Shown here: piece after piece, positions 53,927 through 63,663 of the stretch
Layout: every line of letters starts with the position of its first letter
Numbering within the stretch: position 1 is the stretch's first letter
From: Otis tarda
Taxonomy: Eukaryota; Chordata; Aves; Otidiformes; Otididae
Direction: 5' to 3'
Assembly: GCA_026413225.1 (NCBI GenBank)
Contig: CM048553.1
Coordinates: forward strand, 140,872,690-140,936,689
Length of the DNA: 64,000 bases
Position numbers and translations under genes: made by a program
Notes under the pieces: model-generated
Seen by the model: the letters and a program-made list of their open reading frames with translations, nothing else
Databases searched by the model: none
What the model was told of the DNA's origin: nothing

Positions 53927-56900
53927 TAAATGAGTGTTATTTTCTTGAAAAATCATCTCTCTAGATACATCATGAGTATTTTTAGTTTTCTGGTGTTGTA
54001 ACTGTTGTTTGGAATCACTCTTGTTAATGCTGAAATGAATGGGCATTTATCCAATCTCATACTATAACTATAGTTATTAGCACTTTTAGAAAGTAACTCC
54101 CTTCCCACCCCCAGTATAATTTTGACTTTAACTTTAAAATGTTTGTCATCTGGTGTGAGGTGGATTTATGGGAGCACGGTAGTTTTAGTGCCTTTTGGCT
54201 GGGTGTTTCTGATGACATCACTGTGATCTAGACACAATGTGTGACTCCAGTTGGTTCCAGTGTTAAATAGTTTCATAATTATGCTAGTTTTGGCAGTTTG
54301 CTTGGAACTTTTTCCCATCTCTTTAATGAACATGTTTTACTTCTGGGCTTATGAGACAGCCACATGGTTGAGAAATTAATAGTGTGCTCTTAAAGGTAAC
54401 ATTGAGCAGAAGCGCGCGGATACAGAAAGCTTTGAGATATATGTCTGCATAGGAGTGTAGCTCCTATAAGGTCATGGCCACTGTTATTATCTTCTGGTAA
54501 TTAAATTAAATTACTTGCTTTATAAGGTATCAGTAGCTGTTGTGAAAAATGGCGTGTGTTCAAAAAACCCCCATGCAGCTCTAAAACCTTTTTGATAATT
54601 GCGTAATGTAAAGAAATGAATGGATGTTATCCCAGATTAAAAAAAAAAAAACTTTTTTCAAATGTTTGGTCAGGTTGAATTCTTAAATGTGGGTATACTC
54701 TGTTACTTCATGTGGATGAAGTCATATAGGTATATTTCTGAGATAATGTTTTGTGTTGCATTTTGTCACCATCTTGGAACACGTACATTTTTGTTTTGAT
54801 TACTTTTAGGTCCAACTTGCTCTAAATGGTTGCAGCCATTTTCTATCACAATGAACATGTAAGCTGGGAAATATAAAAAGCTCATTGTATTGAATTTATT
54901 GATAGGCTAAGTTTTGAGACTTTCTTTCAAAATTAACACAATCTAAGGGTTCTCCAACCCTTTCTGTTAAAACAAACAACCCCTTCCGAAACCCAGTGTG
55001 CTAGTGTGTGTTTCTAACTCCCTGAAAGTGGTAAAAGGTTAAGCCATTCTTATTTCATCTTCAAGTGTTAGAGTACTCTATATGATTAAAACATCACATA
55101 GATTTTTGCGTGAAGTTATGAGAAGATTAATCGAACATGGTCATGTCAGTACACAGATAGAAAAGTTAGACTTAAATGCGGTCAGGCTTGATACAGTTAA
55201 CAGTTCAGAAATAGAATGCTTTCCCTGTCCCCTGGCCCCCCTTTCTTTTTCTTGTAGCCAACATAAATATTAAAAGGCAAGCGTAATGTGATCCTATCAG
55301 ATTAAATCATTAAGTAGTTGCAACAGCATTCTGTACAATCCATAAGTGAGCTCAGGGAAAGGAAATGTGCTAATTGAGCTGTTTGGTCACTCTGACATCT
55401 TGAGGTTTTTTGCAAGTTCAAAGCATAAATAGCAGTATGGTGACTCATCTGAAAAAATATTTTCATGCTACATATGAACTAGTTTCCAAGAAAGAGGGTA
55501 TGGTTAAAAGTTATTTCAAAAATTTTAGCTTAAAAGTCTGTGATCTATTTTTCCCTTGGTAAGCTGGAGATGTGAAAGAGAGGTGAGCTTTTCTGATTAC
55601 GAAATATACAAGTTGATGAAGCGGCTTCTGTCACCCCAGGTTTAAAGATAAAGCAAAAGCTTCAAGCTATCATTATTGCTGAGGTATGCCATGAAGAGAA
55701 TGGTGGCTTTCCAGTGAAATTGCACTGTAGTTAGAAGTTCTGAGAGAATCTTCAGGAGACTCACATTCCTTGATGAAGAGCATCAGAAGGTTGTCAGAGA
55801 CAAGAAAGCAAACAAATGCCCTCCAAACAGAGTTGATGCTGAACACCCATTTCATTTTTTTCATGCATTAGACTGGAAAAATCCTGTATGACTGAAATGG
55901 CCAAATAGCTATAAATTAAAAAAGAACAAACAGCTTGTTTCAATACTATATTAATGATAGGAAAAATCTTGCATCCTTTATGGTAACTCATGCTTCTTTC
56001 AGAAGCTATTGTTTACCCCTCTAATGTATGTGTGGATCTATCGTCTGCAATTTCTCCAAGTAAGTTCAGCCTTCTATTTTTTTTTTTTTTTCCCCCAGGC
56101 TAAGCTTTTATCACTCATCTTTTTTTTTCTTAGTGAAATTGTATTTCCACTTTATCAGAGAATTTTCCTCTGTGTTCTGTTTTTCTAAATATGGAGTGGA
56201 AGGAAACTCTTCAATTTTTTTTGAAGCTGTAGACTTCTATTTAAAATGTATTATTACATGTAACTTTTAAAAATTTTTCTTTCATGCAATAAACATTAAG
56301 AAGCAAGTAATGTGAAGATTCCATTTTGTGATTTCTCTGAGGTTGTTAAAAATGCCAGGCAATGTACAGGGAAACACATGATCTATCCTGTACGAAAACC
56401 CAGCGTGGTTTAAGCTGTTTACTTTTTGATGGTTAGAGGACTTAAGACTATTATAGCTTCATACTGCAATACTTGACATTTATTCCCCAAACCCTTCTTT
56501 TTGTGAACACATTGTGTGATCCTAGTTTTGCCATGACCCAGAGAGCTTTTTTTTTTCCTCTTTTTCTGCAAGAGGCTACATCTGTTGAAGAGGTAATTTG
56601 ACTTGGGTCAAGAGTTGTAATAATTTGCTTCCTCTCTAACCTGCTCTTCTAAAATACTTACAAGAATATTTGCATTACTTTTCTTGGCTTTCTTGCACTT
56701 GAGTCTTGTAGTTAAACTGTGATTCTGGAATGTAATGGGAATACTAGTTGAATTTAGGATTTTAAATACCCCACTAATTAAGATTTTCTTGTGTCTGCGA
56801 ATTTCATCTTGTAATGCTTATATAATGTTCTCTAATTATGAGCCATGTTTCCCACTTCTGAATTATTTAACATGAATAAGCTGTTTAGAAGCTCAAGATG

Positions 56901-59900
56901 AGCAGGTGCCCTAAGTGCATTTATCTTTTCTGGGACCATATTTTACTATTTTAAAAGTCTGCAAAAATATTTTGCTTTGTGAATTGGCTTCAAATAGCTG
57001 TACTAGGAAGGACATGACTGACATCTTGGAACCATCTGAGGTGGTTTCATGAGTAGTCGTGTAAGCTCATAAAAGTCTTGTATTTGTTTTGGTAGTCTGC
57101 AGGGTTCTGTCTCTGTTAGAAGGAATGTTTCAACAGAAATGAAGCTAGATGAAATGTAGTCAATTGAAATTAACGATGACTGAGTGTGGTATGGTGTGGT
57201 GTTTTTTTTTTTTTTTTTTCTTTTTTATAAATGAAAGTTAGTGAAAGTATTAATTGCGAATCACTTCTGTTGTCCAGCTAGTTTTGTAATAACTTCTGTA
57301 GTTAGATGCATGTACAGGATTGAATTGGTGGAAAAACAGTAACAGGAGTTTAACTTGCCAAATCTTTACCAAGTCATTTTCCCCACATTTATTTTCTTTT
57401 TATGTGATTGACTCAGTCACTTTCTTTTTCTCTGGCAGGAAGACCACGAAAGTTGTGGTTCCAGTTCAACAAACCGCAGTACCACAGAAAGCATGAAATC
57501 AGCAGTAAAACCACGACGAGTGCAGCAATCTGCTTCTCCTGACCCTGATTTACCTCCAGGTAATCAATAATTTCAGAAGCTGGACTGTGGTTGAGTAATA
57601 GAAAATATCTAAATTTCATTCTGGCCACAGTATCTAAGTTAGACTATTGTATCTCTGCCAACCTACAAGATGAGTGTATAAGATGAGTGAAATACTTGAA
57701 TATTATGACACAGAACCAAATTGCAATAAAATATAGGTACTCTTTATATAATTTCCTTCTATTTAGTTGAATCCTTAAATTTACAGAACTCATTTATAGT
57801 GCAAGATAGATTAGTGTGAGAAACATACTGTCAGGGTACTGTGTTAGATTTTATCCTCTGCTGCTCTGGTTCTTCTGTTTTAGATCGCTCTGTTTTCTAC
57901 TGCTCAATAACTGCTCCGTGGTTCACATTAAGTTATTTTCTTGTATGTTTTCAGACATTTTGTTTTCAGATTCTTTTAATAGTTTTAAAGTTAAAATTTT
58001 CTCTTCATGAGAATAATAATTCTGAGAGATATTTCTCATTGAGTGCTGTATCTACTGGTAGATACGTTCATGACTTTTTTGTTTCCTCCTCTTGACACAG
58101 AATTCAGCTCAGTTGAACTTGGAGATATTTATATGATATAAAAATGCTTAAGGAGCAATATATCTGATTACTGTTGCCTCTGAGTTTCCACAGAAATTTC
58201 GACTATGAGATGTTGTTTTGTGCAGAAAAATGAAAATGGAGAGTACTGGAATAAATTGCAATTTACCTTCGTGGGGCGTGTAATTTTTAGATGGGTTAAA
58301 GATGTGACAGTTTTGTTAGGCTTTTCTTTCTGTCTTCTGTTAACAGAAAGTTTATACTTGCCTTGAATCAAAAGAGAATGTTGAAATTTAGTGTGTGGAA
58401 TATTATGCACTACAGAGTGTCATCTTGCTTTGACATGGGTACTTGAGGAGCCACATGTGGAGGCTCTCTGAAAGCTCTGAGATCCAATAGGCTCTGGTGA
58501 CTTGGAACTGCAGGAGTCATGGCATCTGCTGTGTCCTACCACGGACAGCACTTCACCTCTGGCCGTTCCTTTGTGTTTGGTTCTTTGGGTCTCACCTGGG
58601 AACAGCAAGAGTCAAAGGCTTCCCAAAGGACTGGATGATTATATTGCCCTCAATGACAGTTTCAGGATATTGGTTCCTCAAATTTGTTTCTTTTAGTGTT
58701 ATCTGTGGACCTCCTAGAAAGGTGAAAGGCTGGAGGTCTGCTTATTTTAAGGTTGACATCTGATGAAGTTAAAACATTCTAAAAGTTATTTTCCACTATC
58801 ACCTCCTTCATTGTCATCACATTCCTTCTTCAGCTGCATAGAGTATGTTGGTAGTGAGGTCTAATGATTCAGAAACCATTAGTGAAGTCTTGCCTTATTG
58901 AATGGACTGCAGATTACTTTCCATGTGGCGAAGTTCACTAAATGCAGTTGGTTTTGTTCTTTGGTGCATGAATAACACTGTTTAATATCAAGGTCCTGTG
59001 TGGTAATAACCTCCTTGAGGAGTAGAGGCCTCCTTATAGGAAGATTTTACTCTCTGTGGTGTAGGATATGGCTTTGCTGAGCTTTAATTTGCACATCCTG
59101 GATTTTAGTGAGATGTTGAGTCATCTGCTTAGATCTGTTCTAGTCTTTGGAGGATATAGGTATCATACTACTCTTGTAATTTGTTGAAAGATTTATTTGT
59201 CCTTTTGCTCTGCTGTGCTCTCAGACATGGAGCTAGGCAGAGCTTAGCTAAAAAGGTAGTTTTGGTAACAATATAGCACTGCTAAACTTAAGATGTTTAG
59301 ATGTAACCACTCTGATCATATAAATTCTGTTGAATCAATAGACTACTCTGTGGGCTACAGTGCTACAATATTTTTGAGGGCTGGATCTGAAACTGCGTTC
59401 GTAGCTCTTACTGCACAGTGCAGCCTGCTGGGTTCTGGAGAATTTACAAAAAAACATACATGTGGATTTTGTGTTGGACCTCAGGAGAGAATTTGCCGCT
59501 ACAGATTTCCTAATATTTTTAGTCATTTCATCATAGAAGACCTGAATTCTAATGGCAAAGATGGTCATAGTGTTATATGTAAAAATTATGGGAATAAGAA
59601 GCAACCCGACCTGTTTTCTCCCACTTGTGTTTAAAACACAACTTTGGATTTTTTTAAACTGTGTTACGCATGAACTTGCTGATGTTTTTATTACTTTGTT
59701 TTGAATGGTAAGAATTGCAATTTAAATTTTTTTATTTTAAAAGACTGATCCTCACTCATGAGAATCTGATTGTAGTATATTTGAAGCTAAACTTTGTGAG
59801 AAAGCTGGTAACTGTTTTAATAATACAGTGCACCATTAGTTTGGAAAGGTCTTTTCAGAAGTGTGAAACAAAGCTATTATCAAGTCCATAACTCCTGTTT

Positions 59901-62900
59901 CATTTGGAAGATAGAATTTTTATGCTTTCAGGCAAAAAGGCACACAGATGAAAGCATTGTTGTACTTTTCCTGAATACTGCTGAAAGCTATCTGTAGAAT
60001 GTGCCTTTTTTTTTTTTTTTTTTTTGGCTGCTGTGATACTGAATTTGCAATGTCTTTATTGTTCAGCAGCTAAATGTGAATGTGAATTACATTGGCTTGG
60101 AAAGACCTTTCAAAGCAAAATATTGAAAAACTCTAGACCTGTCGAGGGACAGCTTAATTTCATCGATGAAGTCAGTAGTTTGCTTTAAAAGAATAATTAA
60201 ATTACTGGTTATGATTTTATAGTTGCTAGTTATATAGTCTGCAAAAATATTTCTGTGCTGAACTTAAGCAACTAAATGCTTGGTGCTGGCTTCTATTTAT
60301 ATACAAGTCGGTTTACACTACACTGGTGATGAATATGGGTCTCTTATGCCCCTTAATTATTGAAAAAATACATCTGGATTTCTGAATTCATATACCTAAA
60401 AGTATGTTACCATTTTAAGAAGCCTGGGAGGAAATTCTTAAAAATGAGTTATTCCACATATTTTTCTGTAGTTTTTTTTTCAGCATAATGTGCTAAGAAG
60501 GTAAATTCAGATTATGTTAGAAATCTGATAATACTAAGCTGTCAAAATTTGGACTTTGACTGCATTTCCTGTTTCTGTAGACAATGGTCTAAAACACTTT
60601 TTAGATTTTGTTTTAATACAATTACTATCCTGTTAACACGGCAGAGGATGTTAAAATGCTATTTCTGTCCTGCTGGGCCTAGCTTTGCTCAAAGGGTGAT
60701 GTGTGCTCAAGAATAGTATGAAATGAAGCAAGCGGTGTTATGATAAGACGTGTGATACGTGTTTTACAATTAAGATTTTAATACTGAAGTACTTCTAAAA
60801 TGTAGATATGTACCCAATCTGAATCTAAATATTCTGCTAGTGATAGCTGAAAGCATATTTTGTTTTTAATAAAAGAGATGATTGGAGGCTTTGAATGCTG
60901 AAAAAGGAAAGATATCTTATGTCAACTGTGTAAATTTGCAGTCGTGGAACTCAAGAAAATTACTTATTTAATGGCAAGTAAAACGTTCAGTATACTCTAA
61001 GGTGAAAAGTAATATTTGAGTGCGAAAACAATGAATAGGTAGAAAAAGAAGAGTAGAATGGAAGTAGCAACCTGAGTCTTCTCTAACTGATCTCAAGATG
61101 TTTTTGTTTTCAAGTTTTATTTGAATTAAAATTGTTGATATCAATGAGTCTGATTTAATGCAAGTTTCAGAAAACTACTCTTGAAGCTTGTTATCATTAC
61201 CTGGTTTATACTTTTATTGTAACTGGCCTTTTTCAGTGTAGTTACCAAACTAGACCTCTGTAGCATATATTAAATGTATTTTTAGATAGAATGTGAGTAA
61301 TGTTATAAATGTCAAAACTTAGAAATTTTAAAGCTTGTTTTTTTTCCAAGGACAAATGGGATAGCTCCATAGTTACATTCAGTATACATAAAAGACATGA
61401 ATATGGGTAGTATTTAATTTCTTTACCATGTTGGTAAAATATGAGTGTTTACTGCGTACTGGGAATTCACAGACGAGATCATTTTTCGAGTCATATTATG
61501 TCTGAAAAAACTTAAATGGATTTCTTCCCAACAGACTTCAGTGCAAGTGCTTATTATTTGGGCTGTTGACAGAAATTGATTTTGTTACACCACACAGGGA
61601 TCTTACTGAGTATGATGGGGCTATATTACCTTTTGGAATGAGAGGGAAAAAAAAGTACTAGGCATATTAATATTTAGTTAACTTGTAAAAAACTAGGTGA
61701 GAGGGCAAATAGTCATAATGTATGCATACTTGAAAAAGTAACCTAGCAACTAGTGTCCACTTTTCCAAACCTTTTTCTAAATATCTTTCAAGTAAAAAAG
61801 TCAGTCATTAAAATTCTTTGTCTACAATAATCCAGTTTTCTGTTTTCTGACTTAGTTTGAAAGTTTATTCTTATCACCAGAATTTAATATCTTGAGCTAT
61901 ATTTCTATTATTTACATTTTTTTCTGTAGTTTTATTGCATTTCCAGTATACTCATTGGCTTAACCGCACTGAATGTTAGAGTTTTAAGTCCTGTGATTTT
62001 TGCGTAAATAAAGGACAATGATACTTTGTTTTAATTTTGGTTTTAAAGAATACAGGTTGGAAATAATGACTTCAGTAATGAAATTAATTTGACATCATGT
62101 CTTCCTTATATAACTAATAAGAATTTGTTTTATAGGCTATGTTCAGAGCTTGATTAGACGTGTTGTAAATAATGTCAACATTGTGATCAACAATCTCATA
62201 TTAAAATATGTGGAGGATGATATTGTTCTCTCAGTCAATATCACTTCTGCAGAATGCTATACAGTGGATGAGTTTTGGGATCGAGCATTTATGGACATCT
62301 CTGGTGAGTAGATATTTTTTCATTTCAGGTGCCAGTGGAGGCACTCTTAAATTCATATAAAAATTTGCATGTCTAATAAAATAGGCCCTTTATGTCAGAA
62401 ATAAAATACTTTCTATCTATTTTAATTTCTTACCAGTTTTTCCCTTGCCCTTAATTTTGAAGAGCCAGTTATAATAAAACAGACTAATTCTTAATGCATC
62501 CTTGTATGATCATAGATAATTATACAATGTATTTTGTTGTCCTCTCTGCTCATACTTGCCGTCCTCCTGTGACAGCATTTCATTTTGTGCTTTTAGCTGG
62601 CAGAGAGTGCTTAGGCAATCTGTTTCTATTTTTGTGAATGAGTGGTAGCATCTTAAGGTGTTCTGTTGCAATTGTTTGTGATCTTAAAACTCTCTGAATA
62701 CACTGGCTTAGGGAGGTAGTAAGATGTGCTGCACAGTACTGAGCATGGCATACCAATTTGTAAAATGTGCTTTATTTTGCTTCACATTTTCATGACAAAA
62801 ACCCCAACTTTTTCATTTTTATCTTGGTCTTCAGTATCTGAATTACCAGTCTTTGAATTACCGATGTTCTCAGTATTTCTGTAAGTTTAAGTGTTCTTAC

Positions 62901-63663
62901 TGACATTTGAGAGAGGTGGAATTTGGGCACAGTAAGAGTATTTCAAGATCACACAGATGATCTCTGGTAGAACAGGAAATTTAATCAATGATTTCTTGAC
63001 CACTGGACCTATTTCTTTATTGTAGCTAAAATTATTACAAATGAATATAACAAAATTACAAAATATGTTTCATGTTAAGATCACTATAATAGTTCTTGTT
63101 TGCTTTGGAAGAGTCAAAAGAAAGCTTTTGGAGGAAAGGAAAGCAAGATTCTTTCTGGGAGAATGATAAGAATAGTATTCATTGGTCTTATGTTTGCACG
63201 TGAAGCAATACTCTTACTTTATAAAAATATCTAAGGTACAGTGAAGGGATGAAAACTTGAACTGGATGCAACTAATTTGTCCTCACTTTTTAAGTATTTG
63301 TCTGAAAATGTCTGACATGCTAAATTTTTCCCTTTAGTCACATAAACAAGTATTTTGATAATTTAAATTTTTAGTGTGCACTCAACTATTTTGTATAGTT
63401 TTCTTCTAGATAAGAATGTATATGCATAATTTATTTTTCTTGTGAAATATATTCTTTTAACCTATATACTTCTTTTAAAAGCCACTGATCTGGTACTGAG
63501 AAAGATGATCAACTTTTCTGACTGCACGGTATGTCTTGATAAGAGAAATGCTAGTGGTAAAATTGAGTTTTACCAGGAACCTCTGCTGTACAAATGTTCC
63601 TTCAGGACTCGTCTGCATTTTACTTACGATAACCTCAACTCCAAAATGCCATCTATTATTAAG
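16481..63663 (+). CDS. VPS13B: VPS13B N-terminal coding region, five exons, 3' incomplete
   Basis: Joining 16481-16627, 23416-23559, 57439-57559, 62136-62303 and 63482-63663 gives 254 uninterrupted codons. The protein begins [20 protein letters not shown] and matches the N-terminus of vertebrate VPS13B as I remember it, with only scattered substitutions. VPS13B is a very large (about 4,000 residues) bridge-like lipid transfer protein of the VPS13 family. It acts at the Golgi and endosomal system and is mutated in human Cohen syndrome. The segment carries the chorein N-terminal domain: an amphipathic first helix, the [16 protein letters not shown] signature (residues 28-43) and the IHVPW strand (residues 68-72). 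Every junction is GT-AG and the phases agree (0, 0, 1, 1). The remaining exons lie beyond the right edge. Identity is near certain. Confidence 0.97.
20651..20672 (+). repeat. C-rich tract (C8-TT-C5-T-C6)
   Basis: Three C runs are separated by only one or two T. The opposite (template) strand has G6, G5 and G8 runs and fits a G-quadruplex pattern. Confidence 0.85.
21961..22242 (+). mobile_element. CR1 LINE 3' fragment (about 280 bp)
   Basis: The fragment has the typical avian CR1 3'-terminal text. It includes a TGGTATCCAGTGATAGG block, a TTTAGACTGGACATTATGAA block, TTGGACTAGATGATTGTTG, and a final TCCCTTCCAACTGAAATGTTCTGTTCTA that corresponds to the 3' UTR and start of the terminal octamer repeat. 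It is inserted in the same direction as VPS13B. It is 5'-truncated, as most CR1 copies are, and has an internal deletion: the stretch usually found between the 'gaacaggcttcc' and 'aagcctgtcagtg' blocks is missing. The family is recognised from memory; the subfamily is not assigned. Confidence 0.92.
22391..22408 (+). repeat. Poly-C tract (C18)
   Basis: Eighteen uninterrupted C follow GGTTT, about 150 bp after the CR1 3' end. Such tracts are rare in AT-rich intron DNA. The complementary strand is G18 and could form a G-quadruplex. The exact length is also prone to sequencing error. Confidence 0.9.
23416..23559 (+). CDS. VPS13B: VPS13B exon 3 (residues 50-97)
   Basis: The exon is 144 bases, exactly 48 codons, in phase 0 at both ends. 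The acceptor is TTCTTAG|G and the donor CAG|GTAAAG. The peptide starts [20 protein letters not shown] and includes [21 protein letters not shown]. This is the beta-rich part of the chorein domain, which in VPS13-family proteins begins the lipid-conducting groove. The only change I notice against remembered mammalian sequence is near the 3' end (KDGAQ here). Because the length is a multiple of three, skipping this exon would keep the frame but remove a core strand of the domain. Confidence 0.97.
27933..27970 (+). repeat. T-rich low-complexity tract
   Basis: A run of T broken by single G (TTTG units) covers about 38 bases of intron 3. It is simple-sequence DNA with no coding value. Confidence 0.8.
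33299..33345 (+). repeat. Double poly-T tract (T22, GGTTGG, T19)
   Basis: Two long T runs are separated by GGTTGG. No retroposon body is recognisable on either side, so this is either an isolated homopolymer or the tail of an unrecognised minus-strand retroposon. Confidence 0.85.
33712..33738 (+). repeat. Poly-T tract
   Basis: T9, C, then T17. It is another coding-strand T tract in intron 3, about 370 bp after the previous one. Confidence 0.8.
38178..38207 (+). repeat. 13-bp tandem duplication
   Basis: The 13-mer TCTTAAAGATTAA occurs twice, at 38178-38190 and 38195-38207, separated by TGAG. This gives a 17-bp period. The two copies are identical, which suggests a small recent duplication. 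Confidence 0.75.
40861..40888 (+). repeat. Poly-T tract
   Basis: A T-rich run interrupted by paired G, directly preceding the sequence GGATTAAGCCAGG. It resembles a polypyrimidine tract but has no AG with exon-like sequence behind it. Confidence 0.75.
41380..41406. repeat. Perfect inverted repeat, 12-bp arms, 3-base loop
   Basis: The left arm TTTCCTAGGGCT (41380-41391) and right arm AGCCCTAGGAAA (41395-41406) are exact reverse complements around the loop AGC. It sits directly after a 40-base T-rich run, so the left arm overlaps an acceptor-like TTTTTTTCCTAG. Confidence 0.85.
43515..43626. repeat. AT/CA-rich microsatellite-like region
   Basis: The stretch alternates ATATAT, GTATAC and short CA repeats (ACATACACACAC). 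It is low-complexity DNA that can fold on itself. No gene is visible. Confidence 0.7.
48431..48473 (+). repeat. 18-bp tandem duplication, 25-bp period
   Basis: GAGGGAGTTCTTGCACAT occurs identically at 48431-48448 and 48456-48473, linked by GGGGAGG. It is a short, recent-looking tandem duplication in intron 3. Confidence 0.85.
49315..49363 (+). repeat. Poly-T / CT-rich tract
   Basis: T18, CC, T15, then CTTTTCTTTTCTTCTC. It is a long pyrimidine run on the coding strand of intron 3, with no exon-like sequence following. Confidence 0.8.
51778..52865 (-). mobile_element. CR1 LINE fragment with decayed reverse transcriptase (about 1.1 kb)
   Basis: Read on the minus strand, the right part encodes recognisable pieces of the CR1 reverse transcriptase: a KAFDTVS block, a block like the GP-LFNI-I-D motif region, and an LSK-D-T-L block. 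These are broken by stops and frame changes. Further left follow fragments resembling the VDSKLN--QQ-ALAAKA and ILGCIR regions. The left end carries the usual CR1 3' text (GGTTGGACTAGATCATCTCC, reverse of 51790-51815). The element is 5'-truncated near 52865 and opposite to VPS13B. A 148-codon minus-strand open frame (51804-52250) runs through it but is not an intact CR1 product. Confidence 0.9.
53212..53254 (+). repeat. TG microsatellite plus poly-T
   Basis: About eight TG units are followed by TTTGG and a long T-rich run. Confidence 0.8.
53894..53925 (+). repeat. Poly-T tract (T32)
   Basis: Thirty-two uninterrupted T, the longest pure homopolymer in the window. No retroposon body is recognisable on the right side, where a minus-strand insertion would have its sequence. 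Confidence 0.9.
57202..57219 (+). repeat. Poly-T tract (T18)
   Basis: Eighteen T in intron 3, about 220 bp before the exon 4 acceptor and preceded by GGTGTGG repeats. Confidence 0.85.
57439..57559 (+). CDS. VPS13B: VPS13B exon 4 (residues 98-137 plus first base of 138)
   Basis: The exon is 121 bases and runs from phase 0 to phase 1. Its acceptor TTTTTCTCTGGCAG is good. Its donor CAG|GTAATC lacks the consensus G at +5. It encodes a Ser/Thr-rich, polar linker starting [18 protein letters not shown] and ending DPDLPPG. The final [17 protein letters not shown] junction with exon 5 matches remembered VPS13B. The linker is the least conserved part of this N-terminus, as expected for a loop between chorein-domain segments. 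Skipping this exon would shift the frame. Confidence 0.95.
57560..62135 (+). other. VPS13B: VPS13B intron 4 (4,576 bp)
   Basis: The donor is GTAATC and the acceptor TTGTTTTATAG. The intron is AT-rich and includes a T20 tract at 60006-60025. An open frame of 113 codons at 59293-59634 has no recognisable domain. Nothing else is supported. Confidence 0.85.
60006..60025 (+). repeat. Poly-T tract (T20)
   Basis: Twenty T in intron 4, followed by GGCTGCTGTG. No flanking element is recognised. Confidence 0.85.
62136..62303 (+). CDS. VPS13B: VPS13B exon 5 (residues 138-193 plus first base of 194)
   Basis: The exon is 168 bases, phase 1 to phase 1. The acceptor is TTTTATAG|GC and the donor CTG|GTGAGT, a near-perfect consensus. 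It completes Gly138 and encodes [20 protein letters not shown] followed by [20 protein letters not shown] and [15 protein letters not shown]. The alternating hydrophobic pattern is typical of the beta-strands lining the VPS13 lipid groove. The conservation leaves no doubt about identity. Confidence 0.97.
62304..63481 (+). other. VPS13B: VPS13B intron 5 (1,178 bp)
   Basis: The donor is GTGAGT and the acceptor ACTTCTTTTAAAAG. It is plain AT-rich sequence, and I see no repeat or gene in it. Confidence 0.88.
63482..63663 (+). CDS. VPS13B: VPS13B exon 6 (residues 194-254)
   Basis: The exon is 182 bases, phase 1 to phase 0, ending AAG|GTAGGT. It completes Ala194 and encodes [40 protein letters not shown] and [20 protein letters not shown]. 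The acceptor tract has several A near the AG (TTTTAAAAG) and is weaker than average, but the reading frame and match fix the junction. An open frame runs upstream to 63442 and downstream to 63708, both into introns. The next residues of the protein lie in an exon outside the window. Confidence 0.97.

Larger units (their letters stand above)
23560..57438 (+). other. VPS13B: VPS13B intron 3 (33,879 bp)
   Basis: The donor is GTAAAG and the acceptor TTTTTCTCTGGCAG. This single intron fills more than half of the window. It contains a decayed CR1 on the minus strand (51778-52865), long poly-T tracts near 33299-33345, 49315-49349 and 53894-53925, a TG microsatellite at 53212-53228, a perfect hairpin at 41380-41406, and short tandem duplications near 38178 and 48431. 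Open frames in it are short (under 150 codons) and show no domain I recognise. I found no additional VPS13B exon, no antisense gene and no structured RNA that I could support. Confidence 0.85.

Noticed and set aside
59293-59634. 113-codon plus-strand open frame in intron 4
   Set aside because: No recognised domain, no sign of splice sites joining it to VPS13B, and the frame of VPS13B is complete without it. It is probably chance.
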